Origin: Actinoplanes derwentensis
Lineage (GTDB): Bacteria > Actinomycetota > Actinomycetes > Mycobacteriales > Micromonosporaceae
DNA length: 64,000 nt
Direction of reading: 5' to 3'
Assembly (NCBI RefSeq): GCF_900104725.1
Contig: NZ_LT629758.1
Coordinates: forward strand, 2,914,001 to 2,978,000
Part shown: positions 17,046-25,708 of the stretch, one piece after another
Numbering within the stretch: the first letter of the stretch is position 1
How the letters are laid out: every line of letters begins with the position of its first letter
Notes under the pieces: model-generated
The model's database searches: none
What the model was told of the DNA's origin: nothing
Seen by the model: only the letters and a program-made list of their open reading frames with translations
Program-made: the position numbers and the translations under genes

Positions 17046-17894
17046 TCAGTCGTAAGCCTCGTGTTTGCCGGCCGGTGGTTGGTGCCGGGTGGCCTGTGCT
17101 GCGGCGGGCGGCTGGTTGCGGATGAGGAAGACCGCTACGACGGCGAACAGCATGAGACCGATCGTGGCGATGCCGGTCAGCGCCGACCAGCCGCGGGCTC
17201 CGGCGGTGTCGACGGCCTGGTCGATGCCGCCGGTGGACAGGAACGTGGTCGGGTCGGTGAGGCCGTGCAGGACGATGGCCGCCCAGAGGGTGCCGGTCAC
17301 CCGCATCACCAGGTACATGCAGACACCGAAGCAGAAGGTGTAGCCGACGGTGGACGCCACGGTTGCGAGTTTCATGCCGGAGAGCAGGTTGATCGAATGC
17401 ATCAGGGCGAACACCAGCGATGACACGACGGCGACGAAACGTTCGCCGTGGTCGGCGTCGCGCAGCATCTTGACCGCCAGGCCGCGGGTGGCCAGTTCTT
17501 CCACGACGCCGATGCACAAGCCCAGCACCGCGATCAGCGCGATCTCCGTCCCGGTCCAGTTTCCCCAGTCGGTGGCGCCGACGTGCCCGGCGATCGCCAG
17601 TGCGACCAGGGCCGGTCCGATCCACATCCAGGCGCGGCCGTGGATCGGCTGTGGCCCGAAGACCTCCCGGAGCCAGCCGGCCCGCCAGGTGAACACGAGC
17701 AGGGCGGCCGCTCCGATCGCGATCGGCAGCACCAGCGCGAGGAAGATGCTGCTGGGATCGGCCAGCAGGTTGCCGGTGTCGATCCGGTCGCCGAAGAGCA
17801 GGCCGATCAGTTGCCCGACGGCGACGTAGAAGGCCAGGTAACCGGCGATCAGCAGGAACGGCTTCCAGATCGCCGGCCGGTTCCAGAAAGTCAC
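17046..17894 (-). CDS. CPBP-family intramembrane glutamic protease
   Basis: A 282-residue integral membrane protein with about eight hydrophobic segments. The three ABI/CPBP motifs are present: VVEELATRG (EExxxR), FALMHSINLLSG (FxxxH) and VLHGLTDPTTF (HxxxD/N-like). These residues form the active site in Rce1-type glutamic proteases. Bacterial members process or protect against peptides such as bacteriocins, or serve unknown roles; nothing nearby identifies the substrate. The start is GTG 17894. The C-terminal tail is charged and cytoplasmic. It appears to be a single-gene unit next to the MFS exporter at 17961, which is transcribed in the same direction from upstream. Confidence 0.88.
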   Translation of the reverse strand: MTFWNRPAIWKPFLLIAGYLAFYVAVGQLIGLLFGDRIDTGNLLADPSSIFLALVLPIAIGAAALLVFTWRAGWLREVFGPQPIHGRAWMWIGPALVALAIAGHVGATDWGNWTGTEIALIAVLGLCIGVVEELATRGLAVKMLRDADHGERFVAVVSSLVFALMHSINLLSGMKLATVASTVGYTFCFGVCMYLVMRVTGTLWAAIVLHGLTDPTTFLSTGGIDQAVDTAGARGWSALTGIATIGLMLFAVVAVFLIRNQPPAAAQATRHQPPAGKHEAYD

Positions 17895-17960
17895 GGACGG
17901 ATTCTGTCAGGGCTCGGTCACCTTCGGCGACGATCCATGTCACTGATCATCGTCGCGTCT

Positions 17961-19421
17961 TCAGGAGCGTTTCTCCACGGTCGGGGTGGGCAGGTCGAGG
18001 GCGGTGCGCAGCCGGACCGGCTCGAGGAGGACGGCGGCCAGGACTCCCAGCAGGGCGACGCCGGCGGAGATGGCGAAGACCAGGCCGGTGGCGTCGCCGT
18101 AGGCGGTGGCGGCCGGGACCGAAGCGGTGGTGTGGGTGGCTACCTGGCGGGCCAGAACCGCGCCCAGGACGGCTACGCCGATGGTGCCGCCCAGGGAGCG
18201 GAAGAACGACACCGTGGCGCTGGCGGCTCCGATGTCGGAGAGAGGCACGGCGTTCTGGACCACCAGGACGAAGTTCTGCAACGTCATACCCACCCCGGCG
18301 CCGATCAGGGTCATCGCGACGCCGATCAGGATCAGTGACGTGTGGGCGTCGACGAAGCCGAGGATCACGAAACCGGCGGTCAGACTGGTCGAGCCGATCA
18401 CCAGGTACGGCTTGATGGTTCCGTGTTTGCTGATCAGCCGGCCGGTGATGATCGACGACAGCAGGATGCCGACCATCATCGGGATCGTCAACAGCCCGGC
18501 CTCGGTGGGGGTGCGCCCGCGGCTGACCTGGAAGTACTGGGTGAGGAAGACGGCAGCGCCGTACATCGCGGTGCCCGCGGCGAGACTGCCGAGGATGGCC
18601 AGGGCGGTGGTGCGCTGGCGCAGGATCCGGGGTGGGACCACCGGTTCGGCGGCGCGCGTCTCCACCCAGGCGGCCGCCACCAGCAGGATCAGGGTGCCGC
18701 CGACCATGACGAGGGTCTGCCAGGACGCCCAGGCGAAGGCGTCGCCGACGAACGACACCCAGGTCAGCAACAGGCTGACGCCGCCGGTGATCAGCGTGGA
18801 ACCCCAGTAGTCGATCTTCACGTTGTCCCGGCGCAGCACCGGCAGTTTGAGCGTGAGCTGCAGCAGGACCATGGCGATCAGGGCGAACGGGATGCCGATG
18901 AAGAAGCACCAGCGCCAGCCCAGCCAGCCGGTGTCCACGATCAGGCCGCCGAGCAGCGGGCCGCCGATGGTGGAGATCGCGGTGACACTGGACTGGTAAC
19001 CGGCGTACTTGCCGCGTTCCCGGGGTGGGATCATCGCGCCGATCGCGATCTGCACCAGCGGCTGCAAGCCGCCGACGCCGATGCCCTGCAGGGCGCGGGC
19101 GGCGATGAGCTGGCCGGAGTTCTGGGCGAACCCGGCGGCGATCGACCCGGCGATGAAGACCACGGCGGCGAGCTGGAGCAGGGTCTTCTTGCTGTACAGG
19201 TCGGCGAGTTTGCCCCAGATCGGGGTGGCGGCGGTCGCGGCCAGCAGCGTCGCGGTGACCACCCACGTGTAGTCGGTGGCCGAACCGTGCAGGTCGCTCA
19301 GCATCCGCGGCAGCGCTGTGGCGACGACCGTGCTGGCCAGGGTGGACACGAACAGGGCCAGCAGCAGCCCGGTCAGCGCTTCGAGGATCTGCCGGCGCGA
19401 CGGCGCGGCGGTGTCCGTCAT
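17961..19421 (-). CDS. MFS drug exporter, DHA2 (EmrB/QacA) type, 14 TM
   Basis: A 486-residue major facilitator protein with 14 hydrophobic helices. DHA2 signatures: VVATALPRMLSDLHGSATDYTWVVTATLLAATAATPIWGKLADLYSKK (motif D2/A region), RALQGIGVGGLQPLVQ (motif B), and SVTAISTIGGPLLGGLIVD (motif C of exporters). It should expel a hydrophobic or cationic compound using the proton gradient. It is the last gene of a minus-strand operon (monooxygenase, SMP-30-like propeller, exporter), overlapping the propeller gene by ATGA. The TetR operator upstream of the monooxygenase thus probably controls it too, a layout often linked to xenobiotic response. Confidence 0.93.
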   Translation of the reverse strand: MTDTAAPSRRQILEALTGLLLALFVSTLASTVVATALPRMLSDLHGSATDYTWVVTATLLAATAATPIWGKLADLYSKKTLLQLAAVVFIAGSIAAGFAQNSGQLIAARALQGIGVGGLQPLVQIAIGAMIPPRERGKYAGYQSSVTAISTIGGPLLGGLIVDTGWLGWRWCFFIGIPFALIAMVLLQLTLKLPVLRRDNVKIDYWGSTLITGGVSLLLTWVSFVGDAFAWASWQTLVMVGGTLILLVAAAWVETRAAEPVVPPRILRQRTTALAILGSLAAGTAMYGAAVFLTQYFQVSRGRTPTEAGLLTIPMMVGILLSSIITGRLISKHGTIKPYLVIGSTSLTAGFVILGFVDAHTSLILIGVAMTLIGAGVGMTLQNFVLVVQNAVPLSDIGAASATVSFFRSLGGTIGVAVLGAVLARQVATHTTASVPAATAYGDATGLVFAISAGVALLGVLAAVLLEPVRLRTALDLPTPTVEKRS

Positions 19422-20884
19422 CGGATCTCCAGCCGGGTGATCGAGCCGTCGGTGGTGACGACGAGTTCGCCGCCGGCCGTGGTGAGTCCGGCGAAGCCGC
19501 GCGGCACTCCGGGCAGACCCCCGGACGCAAAGACTGATGGCGTACGGGGGACAGAGCCGTCCAGCGGCACCTCGGCCACGACCGAAAGCGCGCCGGTCGT
19601 CAGGTCCACCGACAGCACCCGCCCCGCCCCGGCCTCGGCGACGAACAGCCGATCACCGGCCACCGTGATCCCCTGTGGCCGATCCAGGTCCGCGACGACG
19701 ACGGCCGGCCCGGAGGACGAGAGCCGATACACCGCTCCGCGGTCCTCGTCGCTGACGTAGCAGTGGCCGTCGTCGCCGAAGACCACGTCCACCGGCCGCC
19801 CGAGGCCGTCGGCCAGCACCGTCACGGTGTCGTCGGGCGCTACCGCGACGACCCGCGCGGCCCCGGATTCGGCGATCACCAGCGCGCCGTCGCCGTCGAC
19901 AGTGATGCCGAGCGGCTGGTCGAGGTCGGCCCGGTGCCGGTAGGTGCCAGTGTTCCCGTCGAGCGTGCGGACCCGCCCGTATTGGGAGGTCACGTGCAGG
20001 TCTTCGCCGTCGGCGGCCACGCCGTGCACGAAGGTGGACAGTGCGATGCCGTTGCGGGAGATGACTCCGTAGTGGTCGGCGGCGTGCACGAGTCCGCCCG
20101 AGTCCACGGTCAGCCCGTACGGGCCGGTCGGCCCACCCCGTACCAGCAAACGGTGGTGACCGTCGGGGTTGACCTCGGTGATGCCGCCGGTGGCGTAGCT
20201 GGAGACGAACATCCGGTTGTCGGCGTCGAAGGCGGCGTTGTCCATGCCGGTGACGCCTGTGGGGTGGACGTCGCGGCCACGGTCGTCGATGCGGGTCAGG
20301 GTGCCGCCCGCGTCCCGGGACAGCACGAACAGCGTTCCGGCCCGGTCGAAACGGACCGCAACCGGTTCGTGGACCTGCTCGGCGAACAGTTCCGGCGTCC
20401 CGCCATCGGGGCTGATCCGGTAGACCTCGCCGGTGATCATGTGCGGGTAGTAGAGGTAGCCGTCCGGTCCGGTCTGCATGGCGTTGCCCATGGCCAGCCC
20501 GCCGGTCAGCACCCGCGGTTCGCGGCCGTCGCTGAAGAGTTCCAGCAGCCGGCCGCCGGGGATCATCTCGTTGACGAACAGCCGGTCACCGGCGACCGCG
20601 ATCCCGTTGGGGTTGCGGATCTGGTCGGAGAGCAGGTCAAATGCCCCTGCGGGGGTACGCCGCCAGACCCGACCCGGGACCAGGTCGGCGATGTACATCG
20701 AACCGTCCGCACCGAAGACCAGATCGTCGGGGGCCTCGATCGGGCCGCCCGCCGCGACCACTACCTCCACGTCACCGGTGGCCAGGTCCACCGCGGCGAT
20801 CTGCCCGGCGACGAACTGGGCCACATAGAGCCGGCCGTCCGGCCCGAACGCCACCCCGTTGGAACCGCGCAGCGCCATGGTCAT
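19418..20884 (-). CDS. SMP-30/gluconolactonase-like beta-propeller protein
   Basis: A 488-residue protein made throughout of beta-propeller blades with repeated phrases: GVAFGPDGRLYVAQF, DDLVFGADGSMYIADLVPGRV, NPNGIAVAGDRLFVNE, GITVDGDGALVIAESGAARVV, VVFGDDGHCYVSDEDRGAVYRL and QGITVAGDRLFVAEAGAGRV. At nearly 500 residues it is longer than a usual 300-residue SMP-30 lactonase, suggesting two propellers or one with many NHL blades. No signal peptide is seen, so it is probably cytosolic. Lactone hydrolysis would fit with the upstream Baeyer-Villiger enzyme, whose products are esters or lactones; that is an inference. The start ATG 20884 overlaps the monooxygenase stop. Confidence 0.85.
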   Translation of the reverse strand: MTMALRGSNGVAFGPDGRLYVAQFVAGQIAAVDLATGDVEVVVAAGGPIEAPDDLVFGADGSMYIADLVPGRVWRRTPAGAFDLLSDQIRNPNGIAVAGDRLFVNEMIPGGRLLELFSDGREPRVLTGGLAMGNAMQTGPDGYLYYPHMITGEVYRISPDGGTPELFAEQVHEPVAVRFDRAGTLFVLSRDAGGTLTRIDDRGRDVHPTGVTGMDNAAFDADNRMFVSSYATGGITEVNPDGHHRLLVRGGPTGPYGLTVDSGGLVHAADHYGVISRNGIALSTFVHGVAADGEDLHVTSQYGRVRTLDGNTGTYRHRADLDQPLGITVDGDGALVIAESGAARVVAVAPDDTVTVLADGLGRPVDVVFGDDGHCYVSDEDRGAVYRLSSSGPAVVVADLDRPQGITVAGDRLFVAEAGAGRVLSVDLTTGALSVVAEVPLDGSVPRTPSVFASGGLPGVPRGFAGLTTAGGELVVTTDGSITRLEIR

Positions 20885-22659
20885 CGCAGTACCTCGGCGA
20901 TGGCGCCCACGTCGCGCCAGCGGCGCAGCAGTTCGTGGAAGACCACCGGGCCGGGCCCGAACGAGTTGTTGACCTCGCGCGGCCTGCCCTCGTTGTTGTA
21001 GTAGCCGGGTGTGCATTCGGCCTGGAAGCGGTAGTTGTCCGGGGCGGTGTCCCGGATCACGGCGGCCCAGTACTCCTCGGCTTCGGCGGTCGGCTCGATC
21101 CAGCGGGCACCGCGTTTGCCGGCTTCGGCGACGACCGCGGCGATGTGCCCGGCCTGCTCCTGCAGTACGTGCACGAAGTTGACCGAGGCGGCGTTCTGCA
21201 GCGAGCCGAGGTGGAAAAGGTTCGGGAAGCCGTGGCTGTAGAAGCCGTGCAGGGTGCGCGGACCGCGCGCCCAGTGGTGCAGCAGTGGCAGGCCGCCGCG
21301 GCCGTGCACCGGCAGGGTGCCGGAGACGACCCCGGAGACGCCGACCTCGAAACCGGTGGCGAAGACGACGCAGTCCACCTGGTACTCGGTGTCGCCGACG
21401 ACGATGCCGGTCTCGGTCATCCGGGTGATACCACCGTGGTCGGCGGTGTCCACCAGGGTGACGTTGGGGCGGTTGAACGACTGCAGGTAGAAGTCGCTGA
21501 AGCCGGGGCGCTTGCACATGTACCGGTACCAGGGCTTCAGCACCTCGGCGACGGCCGGATCGGTGACCACCTCGTCGACCCGGGCGCGGATCTCGTCCAT
21601 CTTGCGGAAGTCGGCGATCTCGTCGAGGTACTCGCGCTCGTCGTCGCTGAGCGAGTGGTCGAGCGTGCCGGTGAGCATCTGCCGTTGCAGGCGCGCGGTG
21701 CTGGTCCAGCCGTCCCCGATCAGGTCCTCGGCGACGTGACCGCCGGTGACGATGGTCAGGAAGTTGTCCATCCGCTCCTGCTGCCAGCCCGGCCGCACCG
21801 CGTCGAGAACCGACTGGTCGGTGGGCCGGTTGGCGCGCACGTCGATCGACGAAGGGGTGCGCTGGAAGACGTACAACTGCTCGGCGGTCTCGGCGACGTG
21901 CGGGACCACCTGGATGCCGGTGGCGCCGGTGCCGATCACGGCGACCTTCTTGTCCGCCAGGTTCTCCAGGTCGTCGCCGGTGTAGCCGTAGTCCCAGCGG
22001 CTGGTGTGGAAGGTGTGGCCGCGGAAGTTCTCGATACCCGGGATGCCGGGGAGTTTCGGCTGGGTGAGAGTGCCGGAGGAGGTCACCACGTAACGGGCCC
22101 GGAACCGGTCGCCGCGGTCGGTGCTGACGATCCACTCGGCGGCGTCCTCGTCCCAGGTCAGGTCGGTGACCTTGGTGTGGAACATGGTGTCGTCGTAGAG
22201 CTGGAAGCGTTTCGCGATGGCGATGCAGTGCTGGCGGATCTCCTCGCCCGGGGCGTAGCGCCACTTCGGGACGTAACCGACCTCCTCCAGCAGCGGCATG
22301 TAGACGGTCGCGTCGATGTCGCAGTGGATGCCGGGGTAGCGGTTCCAGTACCACGTACCGCCGAAGTCGCCTGCTTCGTCGATCATCCGGATGTCGGTCA
22401 GTCCGGCCTGGCGCAGCCGGGCCCCGGTGAGCAGGCCGCCGAAGCCGCCGCCGATCACCGCCGCCTCGACCCGGTCGGTCTTCGCGTCCCGCTCGGCGAA
22501 CGGGGTGTAGGGGTCCTTGGCGTAGTAGCTGAACTCGCCGGCCGCTCGCCGGTACTGGGTGTTGCCGTCCGGGCGGATCCGCCGGTCGCGTTCGAGCCGA
22601 TAGCGGGCCCGCAGGGCCTCGATCTGCTCGGGACGGTAACGGCGCGGGGTGTTGGACAT
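20881..22659 (-). CDS. Baeyer-Villiger-type flavin monooxygenase
   Basis: A 592-residue FAD/NADPH monooxygenase. Two Rossmann motifs frame the type I Baeyer-Villiger fingerprint: GGGFGG near residue 70, FRGHTFHTSRW (FxGxxxHxxxW), then GTGATG. Downstream are FQRTPSSIDVRANRPT and DCVVFATGFE, as in cyclohexanone/phenylacetone-type enzymes. It should insert oxygen next to a ketone, giving an ester or lactone. ATG 22659 is preceded by GAAAGAG; an ATG at 22692 would overlap less conserved sequence. It heads an operon with a propeller (possible lactonase) and an exporter. Its promoter carries a long inverted repeat, probably bound by the upstream TetR. Confidence 0.92.
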   Translation of the reverse strand: MSNTPRRYRPEQIEALRARYRLERDRRIRPDGNTQYRRAAGEFSYYAKDPYTPFAERDAKTDRVEAAVIGGGFGGLLTGARLRQAGLTDIRMIDEAGDFGGTWYWNRYPGIHCDIDATVYMPLLEEVGYVPKWRYAPGEEIRQHCIAIAKRFQLYDDTMFHTKVTDLTWDEDAAEWIVSTDRGDRFRARYVVTSSGTLTQPKLPGIPGIENFRGHTFHTSRWDYGYTGDDLENLADKKVAVIGTGATGIQVVPHVAETAEQLYVFQRTPSSIDVRANRPTDQSVLDAVRPGWQQERMDNFLTIVTGGHVAEDLIGDGWTSTARLQRQMLTGTLDHSLSDDEREYLDEIADFRKMDEIRARVDEVVTDPAVAEVLKPWYRYMCKRPGFSDFYLQSFNRPNVTLVDTADHGGITRMTETGIVVGDTEYQVDCVVFATGFEVGVSGVVSGTLPVHGRGGLPLLHHWARGPRTLHGFYSHGFPNLFHLGSLQNAASVNFVHVLQEQAGHIAAVVAEAGKRGARWIEPTAEAEEYWAAVIRDTAPDNYRFQAECTPGYYNNEGRPREVNNSFGPGPVVFHELLRRWRDVGAIAEVLR

Positions 22660-22700
22660 GTTCGGGCTCTTTCGTAGGGTTCGCCCAGCCAATCGAGCGA

Positions 22701-22734
22701 CACATTTTAAGTCAACTGACTGACTTAAAGTGTG
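22701..22734. promoter_or_regulatory. Long inverted repeat, probable TetR operator
   Basis: CACATTTTAAGTCA (22701-22714) and TGACTTAAAGTGTG (22721-22734) are inverted repeats matching at 13 of 14 positions around a 6-bp centre. The site lies about 40 bp upstream of the monooxygenase start and just past the tetR stop. Position and symmetry fit an operator for the adjacent TetR, and its low GC content stands out from the flanks. Confidence 0.75.
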
Positions 22735-22769
22735 GCTGACAGCACTGCACAGTGGACCATCGACCCCCG

Positions 22770-23399
22770 TTATCGCGGCGCTGAGTGATCAGCCCGGTAC
22801 AGACCTTCAATCGCGTCGATCAATCCCGACGCGGTCGCCGTCCAATCCGGGTGCGCGGTCAGCTCCCGCTGCGCGCACGAGTGAACGATCAGCGTGTGCG
22901 CCATCTCGTCCCGCTCCCGCCGCACCTCCACCGGCAGATGCGGCAGACAACCGTGCAGCCCCTCGCTCACCGCCCACAACATCGGTGCCCGCCCCATCGT
23001 GACGCCGGCCAGCTCCCGCAACTGCGGATCAGCCATCAACTGGGCGGCGAAACGGGCGTACCAGGTCGGGCCGCCCAGGTCGGTCAGATGATCGGTGTAC
23101 GGCCGGACCACGCACGTCACCCAGTCCCGCAACCCGGTGCTGCCCTGATGCCGGGCGACCAGCGTCCGGCGGATCTCCTCCATCGGCTCGGCGTGCCGCG
23201 CGATGATCGCCTGCACCAGATCCGGCTTACTGCCGAAGTGATAGGTGACCGCGGTGTTGTTACCCTGCCCGGCCGCCTCACTGATCTGCCGATTCGACAC
23301 CGCGAACACGCCACGCTCGGCGAACAACCTCTCCGCGGTGGCCAGGATGACCGCCCGGGTCTGCTCCACCTGATCGACACGTAACCGGCGGCTGGCCAT
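22770..23399 (-). CDS. TetR-family repressor of the monooxygenase operon
   Basis: A 209-residue regulator. The HTH occupies about 12-58: RAVILATAERLFAERGVFAVSNRQISEAAGQGNNTAVTYHFGSKPDLVQAI, with the YHFGSK signature. The C-terminal domain (RTLVARHQGS...GGPTWYARFAAQLMADPQLREL) is the ligand-binding bundle seen in many actinobacterial TetR proteins. ATG 23399 is preceded by CAGGAGCAG. It lies directly upstream of, and on the same strand as, the monooxygenase operon, with the 34-bp inverted repeat in the gap. Repression lifted by a ketone or xenobiotic substrate is a sensible but unproven model. Confidence 0.9.
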   Translation of the reverse strand: MASRRLRVDQVEQTRAVILATAERLFAERGVFAVSNRQISEAAGQGNNTAVTYHFGSKPDLVQAIIARHAEPMEEIRRTLVARHQGSTGLRDWVTCVVRPYTDHLTDLGGPTWYARFAAQLMADPQLRELAGVTMGRAPMLWAVSEGLHGCLPHLPVEVRRERDEMAHTLIVHSCAQRELTAHPDWTATASGLIDAIEGLYRADHSAPR

Positions 23400-23769
23400 G
23401 GCACTGCTCCTGAAAACGGAAAGCGGGAAGCACGCCAGAATAGCCGTCGAACGTCCACACCGGCCGGTCACCGCCTCGGATCCGCTCGGGATCGCTCGCG
23501 TCACCGAAGACGCTACCGCCCACACGGAGTGGCCGGGCGGCATTTCGGTGATCGTCATGCGGCTTGCGGTCCGAACGCAGCCTCCGGTTCGGCTGGCGGC
23601 GCTTGCGGCCCTCGGCGACGGCGAAGTGTGACTTTTGGCCCTAGCCGAGCGGGCACTTCTTCGCAAAAACTATAAAGGCCACTATCCGGGCTAAAGGTCT
23701 GATATCCGTAGACGCGAGCATCTGTCCCTGCAGCACCCACTCGCCAAGAGACCGAGGACGGCCGCCAGA
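23400..23769. other. 370-bp divergent intergenic region
   Basis: This spacer lies between tetR (minus) and the chemoreceptor gene (plus). Its left half is GC-rich with no convincing open frame. The right part (about 23635-23700) is locally AT-richer (CTTCGCAAAAACTATAAAGG) and is the likely chemoreceptor promoter area. I could not assign -35/-10 boxes with confidence. Confidence 0.4.
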
Positions 23770-24873
23770 ATGAACAGGACATTCTTCCGCACCGCGAACG
23801 ATCGCCGAACCGGCGAGGCCACCGCGGCGCCGGCCGACGGCACCACCGGGGTCGACCTCGCCACGACAGGCGCTCGTCACATCCTCGACTGTGCGCAGGC
23901 GAACATTTTCGTGGCGGATCTCGCTTTGAACATCGTCTACGCGAATCCCCGAGCGATGCAGACGTTGCGCCAGATCGGCCCCGAGATCGAACGGGTTTTC
24001 GGGGTCCGCGTCTCCGATGTCCTCAACGGCAGCATCCATCGATTCCACAAGGACCCCGCCAGGATCGACCGCATCCTTTCCAATCCCGCCTTCGAACCTC
24101 GCGACGCCGCCTTCACGTTCGGCTCCATCACCCTCGACACCCACATCAACCAGGTCAAGGACGGCCGTGGTGCGGTCATCGGATATGTGGTGGCCTGGGA
24201 GGACGTCAGCGCCCGGAACGCAGCCGAACGACACTCCCAGATGGTGACGAACCGGCTCGTCGACACTCTGGCCATGACCGGTGAGGCCAGCGGGTCACTG
24301 AACTCCGTGGCGAGCGCCATGGAACAGTTGTCCGCCACCGTCGCCGAGATCGCCCGCAGCGAGAACGAGGCATCCGAGGTGGTGATCGACGCAGTGGCCG
24401 GGATCGAGGCCGCGACGAGCACGATGGACCGGCTCACGGAAGCATCGAGCCGGATCGACGAGGTGGTCAGCACCATCTCCCAGATCGCCCGGCAGACGAA
24501 CCTTCTCGCTCTCAATGCCACGATCGAGGCCGCCCGGGCGGGCGCCGCCGGCAAGGGATTCGCCGTCGTCGCCGGCGAAGTGAAGGACCTTTCCATCGCC
24601 ACCCAGACAGCGACGCAGCGCATCGGCGACCTCATCACCAGTGTGCAGACGCTGAGTACCGTCGCCGGCGGTGAGATCTCGAAGATCGCGGGGATCGTGG
24701 ACGCCGTCCGGGCGAACCAGAGCTCGGTCGCGGCAGCCGTCGAGGAGCAGACGGCCGCCAACCAGGAGATCACCCGGAGCCTGACCGAAGCGGCCGACAA
24801 GGTACACGCGGTCACCGGTGACCTCACCACGTTCCTGGACACCATCGCGGGCCGAGACCGCCCGGGTCGGTAA
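23770..24873 (+). CDS. Soluble PAS-domain methyl-accepting chemotaxis protein
   Basis: A 367-residue receptor with no membrane segment, so cytosolic. Residues about 35-155 form a PAS sensor ([27 protein letters not shown]..., ending [17 protein letters not shown]). This is followed by an antiparallel signalling coiled coil whose hairpin tip reads [21 protein letters not shown] and [16 protein letters not shown], the CheA/CheW-binding MCP signature. The C-terminal half has the heptad pattern ([21 protein letters not shown]). The receptor would sense an internal cue such as redox state or a small ligand and feed a chemotaxis array, consistent with a motile-spore actinomycete. No che genes are nearby. 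The stop is 52 bp from the convergent merR end. Confidence 0.92.
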   Translation: MNRTFFRTANDRRTGEATAAPADGTTGVDLATTGARHILDCAQANIFVADLALNIVYANPRAMQTLRQIGPEIERVFGVRVSDVLNGSIHRFHKDPARIDRILSNPAFEPRDAAFTFGSITLDTHINQVKDGRGAVIGYVVAWEDVSARNAAERHSQMVTNRLVDTLAMTGEASGSLNSVASAMEQLSATVAEIARSENEASEVVIDAVAGIEAATSTMDRLTEASSRIDEVVSTISQIARQTNLLALNATIEAARAGAAGKGFAVVAGEVKDLSIATQTATQRIGDLITSVQTLSTVAGGEISKIAGIVDAVRANQSSVAAAVEEQTAANQEITRSLTEAADKVHAVTGDLTTFLDTIAGRDRPGR

Positions 24874-24925
24874 GGCTCTCGACAGGTGGCCGGCCCGGTC
24901 TCACCGACGTGGACGAGGTGATCGG

Positions 24926-25666
24926 CTACCGCCCGGCGTCCGGGTAGATGATCGCGTTGGCTCGTTGCATGACGTCTATCTGGGCGGCGTTGAGCAGCTC
25001 GACGACCGCGTGCAGCAGAACCGGCTGGGTGTCCGGGTCGCCACCGGCCTGGACCTTGTCGACGGCATCGCCCAGCAGCGGGTGCTCGGTCATGTCGCGG
25101 CGGATCTCGGTGGCGAACCGGACGGCAAGGTCCTGCCGGGTCTCCTCGCTCGCTTCACCGGTCAGAGCGTCGAACTCGGCAGCCGCCGAGGTTCGGGGTC
25201 TGGCGTTCAGCGACCGCATCACTTCCATCACCTCGGGTTCGAAGATGCGGGAACCGAGCAGCATGAACGTCCGATCGAGGTCGGACAGGTCGTCGGTGGG
25301 GTCCTCGAAACCGGCTGGAGAGTCGACCAGGCCGGGATTGCGCAGAATGACGGCCAGCTCCGCACGCATCCGCTGCTGGCGTTCGATGCTCGCGGCCAAC
25401 TCGGCGTCGAGGGCGCGGAGCTTCTGCTCCGCGCCCTCCGCTGACAGCTGTATGGTGGCGATGTCGGCCAGTGCCACGCCGAGATCCACCAGCCGCCGGA
25501 TGCGCATCAGACGGATCAGGTGCTGGACCCCGTACTTCTTGTAGCCGTTCGCAGAGCGCTCCGGCTCGTCCAGCAACCCGATGCGGTGGTAGTGCCGCAC
25601 CGTCTTCAGTGTCGTGCCGGCGAACTCGGCGATCTCACGAGTGCTCCAGCCGCCCTTCATCCGCAT
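24926..25666 (-). CDS. MerR-family transcriptional regulator
   Basis: A 246-residue regulator. The winged HTH lies at about 7-75: WSTREIAEFAGTTLKTVRHYHRIGLLDEPERSANGYKKYGVQHLIRLMRIRRLVDLGVALADI, a very typical MerR opening. A coiled coil (AEQKLRALDAELAASIERQQRMRAEL) follows, then a helical effector domain of about 130 residues with no obvious metal Cys. The ATG at 25666 coincides with the predicted transcription start, so the mRNA is probably leaderless. Its own promoter has the long-spacer architecture MerR proteins act on. The same box precedes the S33 peptidase gene 1.5 kb away, a likely target. Confidence 0.9.
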   Translation of the reverse strand: MRMKGGWSTREIAEFAGTTLKTVRHYHRIGLLDEPERSANGYKKYGVQHLIRLMRIRRLVDLGVALADIATIQLSAEGAEQKLRALDAELAASIERQQRMRAELAVILRNPGLVDSPAGFEDPTDDLSDLDRTFMLLGSRIFEPEVMEVMRSLNARPRTSAAAEFDALTGEASEETRQDLAVRFATEIRRDMTEHPLLGDAVDKVQAGGDPDTQPVLLHAVVELLNAAQIDVMQRANAIIYPDAGR

Positions 25667-25672
25667 GCCGAC

Positions 25673-25703
25673 ATTCGATACCGTGCCCTCGGGGCACAGT
25701 CAA
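25673..25703 (-). promoter_or_regulatory. MerR-type promoter (19-bp spacer) of the merR gene
   Basis: On the minus strand, TTGACT (25703-25698) is followed by a 19-bp spacer and TCGAAT (25678-25673). The spacer contains GTGCCC-CGA-GGGCAC, a perfect 6-3-6 dyad (plus-strand 25683-25697). A 19-bp spacer with a central dyad is the hallmark of promoters untwisted by MerR proteins. The expected start is at about 25666, the first base of the coding sequence. Confidence 0.7.
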
Positions 25704-25708
25704 GGCGA

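Noticed and set aside
20641..22677. 678-residue plus-strand open frame
   Set aside because: Antisense shadow of the monooxygenase and propeller genes; no recognisable motif.
20885..22705. N-terminal 600-residue extension of the SMP-30-like protein
   Set aside because: This is the alternative frame of the Baeyer-Villiger monooxygenase gene, of shadow-like Arg/Ala composition. The propeller starts naturally at ATG 20884.
23660..23770. Flagellar sigma-factor (WhiG/FliA-like) promoter before the chemoreceptor
   Set aside because: TAAA occurs at about 23671, but no GCCGATAA-like -10 follows at the right distance.
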